In this document: piece after piece, positions 6,595 through 7,721 of the stretch | Layout: each line of letters opens with the position of its first letter | Position numbering within the stretch: the first letter of the stretch is position 1 | Assembly (NCBI GenBank): GCA_003140655.1 | Contig: PLKR01000435.1 | Coordinates: forward strand, 7,359 to 15,079 | Origin: Acidobacteriaceae bacterium | Lineage (GTDB): Bacteria > Acidobacteriota > Terriglobia > Terriglobales > Acidobacteriaceae | Direction of reading: 5' to 3' | DNA: 7,721 nucleotides | Position numbers and translations under genes: made by a program | The notes under the pieces: model-generated | What the model was told of the DNA's origin: nothing | Seen by the model: the letters and a program-made list of their open reading frames with translations, nothing else | The model's database searches: none

Positions 6595-7721
6595 ATGCGT
6601 CGCTCCATTTGCGCTGTCCTGATTGTCTTCGTCTTTGGCGCGTGTTTTTCCGCGCCACTCTATGCCCACCACCTGAAGCTGGGTGCTACGGATTCGATGC
6701 CGGTGACAACTTCCTCATCCGAAGCTCGCGCGCTCTACGAGAAGGGCATGGCCGACTACGAGAATCTTTATCTCGAGCGCTGCGACGACGATTGGCGCGC
6801 GGCCGTGAAGGCCGATCCCAACCTGGCCGTGGCTTGGGCCTGGATTGCCTTTAACAGCGGCGATCCCAAGGAGGTAAGCGCGGCCCGCGAAGAGGCCAAA
6901 GCGCTGGTGCCTAAGCTGACTCCCGGCGAGCAGTTGATGGTCGGATGGATCGTCAAGGTGCAGGAAGGCGATTTCATCGGCGGCATTTCCGCCATGAATG
7001 ACCTGCTCGAGATGTATCCCAAGGACAAGCACTTGTTCTATCTCGCCGCCAACTGGCTGATGGCAGAAAACGGCGACGATCAGGCGCAGAGATTGCTCGA
7101 GAAAGCGCTGGCCATCGACAAGGATTTTCCCGCCGCCCTGAACGATCTGGCTTACGTGGACGCCCGCAACCGCGAATTTGCCAAGGCCTTTGCGGCCATG
7201 GATCGCTACGTCGCTCTTCTGCCCACGGAACCGAATCCGCACGACTCTTACGGCGAACTGCTGCGCATGGCGGGAAACTTTGAGGGATCGCTACAGCATT
7301 ACCGCGCCGCTTTGAAGATCGATCCTGACTTTGTCACTTCTCAGGTTGGCCTGGGAGACACCTACGCCTTGATGGGGAACCAGGAACAGGCGCGGAGCGA
7401 GTATGACACGGCCATCCGCTATGCCCACACTGAGGCGGACCGGCTCGCCTACATCATGCAGAAGGCGATGACCTGGGTGCGCGAGGGCAAGTTCGACGAG
7501 GCCGACAAGCTATTCCAGAAGGTTGCCCAGACCGCCCACGCCAAAGAGCAGGACCTGCAGGAAGCGCAGGCGTACCGGCACCTGGCTGAGTATCAGATAG
7601 ACGATAAAGCGGCGTTGAAATATCTGCATGATGCCGAGGAGTCGTTGGAACATCGCAGCACGATTTCGAAGTCTGATAAAGATGAAGAGCTTTCCCGCAT
7701 TCTGCGCATCCGCACCGTGCG
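6595..7721 (+). CDS. Exported tetratricopeptide-repeat protein (3' end outside window)
   Basis: The frame is open from the ATG at 6595 to the window edge (375 codons plus two bases), with no stop codon. The N-terminus MRRSICAVLIVFVFGAC is a signal sequence; cleavage after PLYA at residue 24 (leaving HHLKLG) is the likelier reading. Cys17 in FGAC is a poor lipobox, so a lipoprotein cannot be excluded. From about residue 42 the protein is almost wholly helical with TPR-type pairs: SEARALYEKGMADYENL, LFYLAANWLMAENGDDQA, ALNDLAYVDARNREFAKA, SYGELLRMAGNFEGSLQHY with ALKIDPDF, VGLGDTYALMGNQEQARSEY, and YIMQKAMTWVREGKFDEADK. I count about six or seven units. TPR arrays act as protein-binding scaffolds; the partner is unknown. 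Similar exported TPR proteins, from memory, are common in Acidobacteriota. The strong terminator before it and the possible Crp-like site suggest independent regulation. Only the last part appears missing. Confidence 0.9.
   Translation, partial: MRRSICAVLIVFVFGACFSAPLYAHHLKLGATDSMPVTTSSSEARALYEKGMADYENLYLERCDDDWRAAVKADPNLAVAWAWIAFNSGDPKEVSAAREEAKALVPKLTPGEQLMVGWIVKVQEGDFIGGISAMNDLLEMYPKDKHLFYLAANWLMAENGDDQAQRLLEKALAIDKDFPAALNDLAYVDARNREFAKAFAAMDRYVALLPTEPNPHDSYGELLRMAGNFEGSLQHYRAALKIDPDFVTSQVGLGDTYALMGNQEQARSEYDTAIRYAHTEADRLAYIMQKAMTWVREGKFDEADKLFQKVAQTAHAKEQDLQEAQAYRHLAEYQIDDKAALKYLHDAEESLEHRSTISKSDKDEELSRILRIRTV

Noticed and set aside
1..7721. Mobile element, CRISPR array, tRNA/rRNA or defence system
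   Set aside because: No transposase, integrase or nuclease motif, no regularly spaced repeats, and no tRNA- or rRNA-like sequence was seen; all long frames are explained by envelope proteins.

Overview
The window looks like ordinary chromosomal DNA from an Acidobacteriota bacterium, probably of the Terriglobia/Koribacter type. The case rests on recognised families rather than on a marker gene. It holds the C-terminal part of a GWxTD-family protein, a secreted protein with a carboxypeptidase-regulatory-like domain and a barrel-like C-terminus, a very long Oar-type TonB-dependent receptor with the motif set expanded in this phylum, and a secreted TPR protein of a type I associate with the same group. 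All four genes lie on the + strand. Base composition looks moderately GC-rich by eye (not computed).

Layout. Positions 1-1017 are the 3' part of the GWxTD-type gene, which runs off the left edge. It is followed after 28 bases by a 558-residue exported protein (1046-2722, GTG start), and the two are probably one operon. Positions 2723-3038 are a 316-base non-coding gap. Its first part carries two imperfect hairpins, and its second part carries two sigma-70-like promoter candidates and a leader ending in a good Shine-Dalgarno sequence. Positions 3039-6428 encode the intact 1129-residue TonB-dependent receptor, closed by a textbook intrinsic terminator at 6443-6481. A short regulatory region with a Crp-like inverted repeat (6505-6520) precedes a signal-peptide-bearing TPR protein that starts at 6595 and runs off the right edge with no stop codon.

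How the genes fit together. All four visible or inferred products appear destined for the cell envelope. Two are predicted to end as outer-membrane barrels with a C-terminal phenylalanine, one is a periplasmic or exported repeat protein, and the GWxTD-type protein is made largely of beta-sandwich-like sequence. No shared pathway can be read from the sequence, and the substrate of the receptor is unknown. I found no mobile element, CRISPR array, tRNA, rRNA or phage gene. Nothing in the window is convincingly a new system. The most useful leads are the 10-codon relay mini-ORF between genes 1 and 2, the apparently plug-less receptor-like protein at 1046-2722, the three isolated cysteine pairs in the large receptor, and the Crp-like site before the TPR gene.
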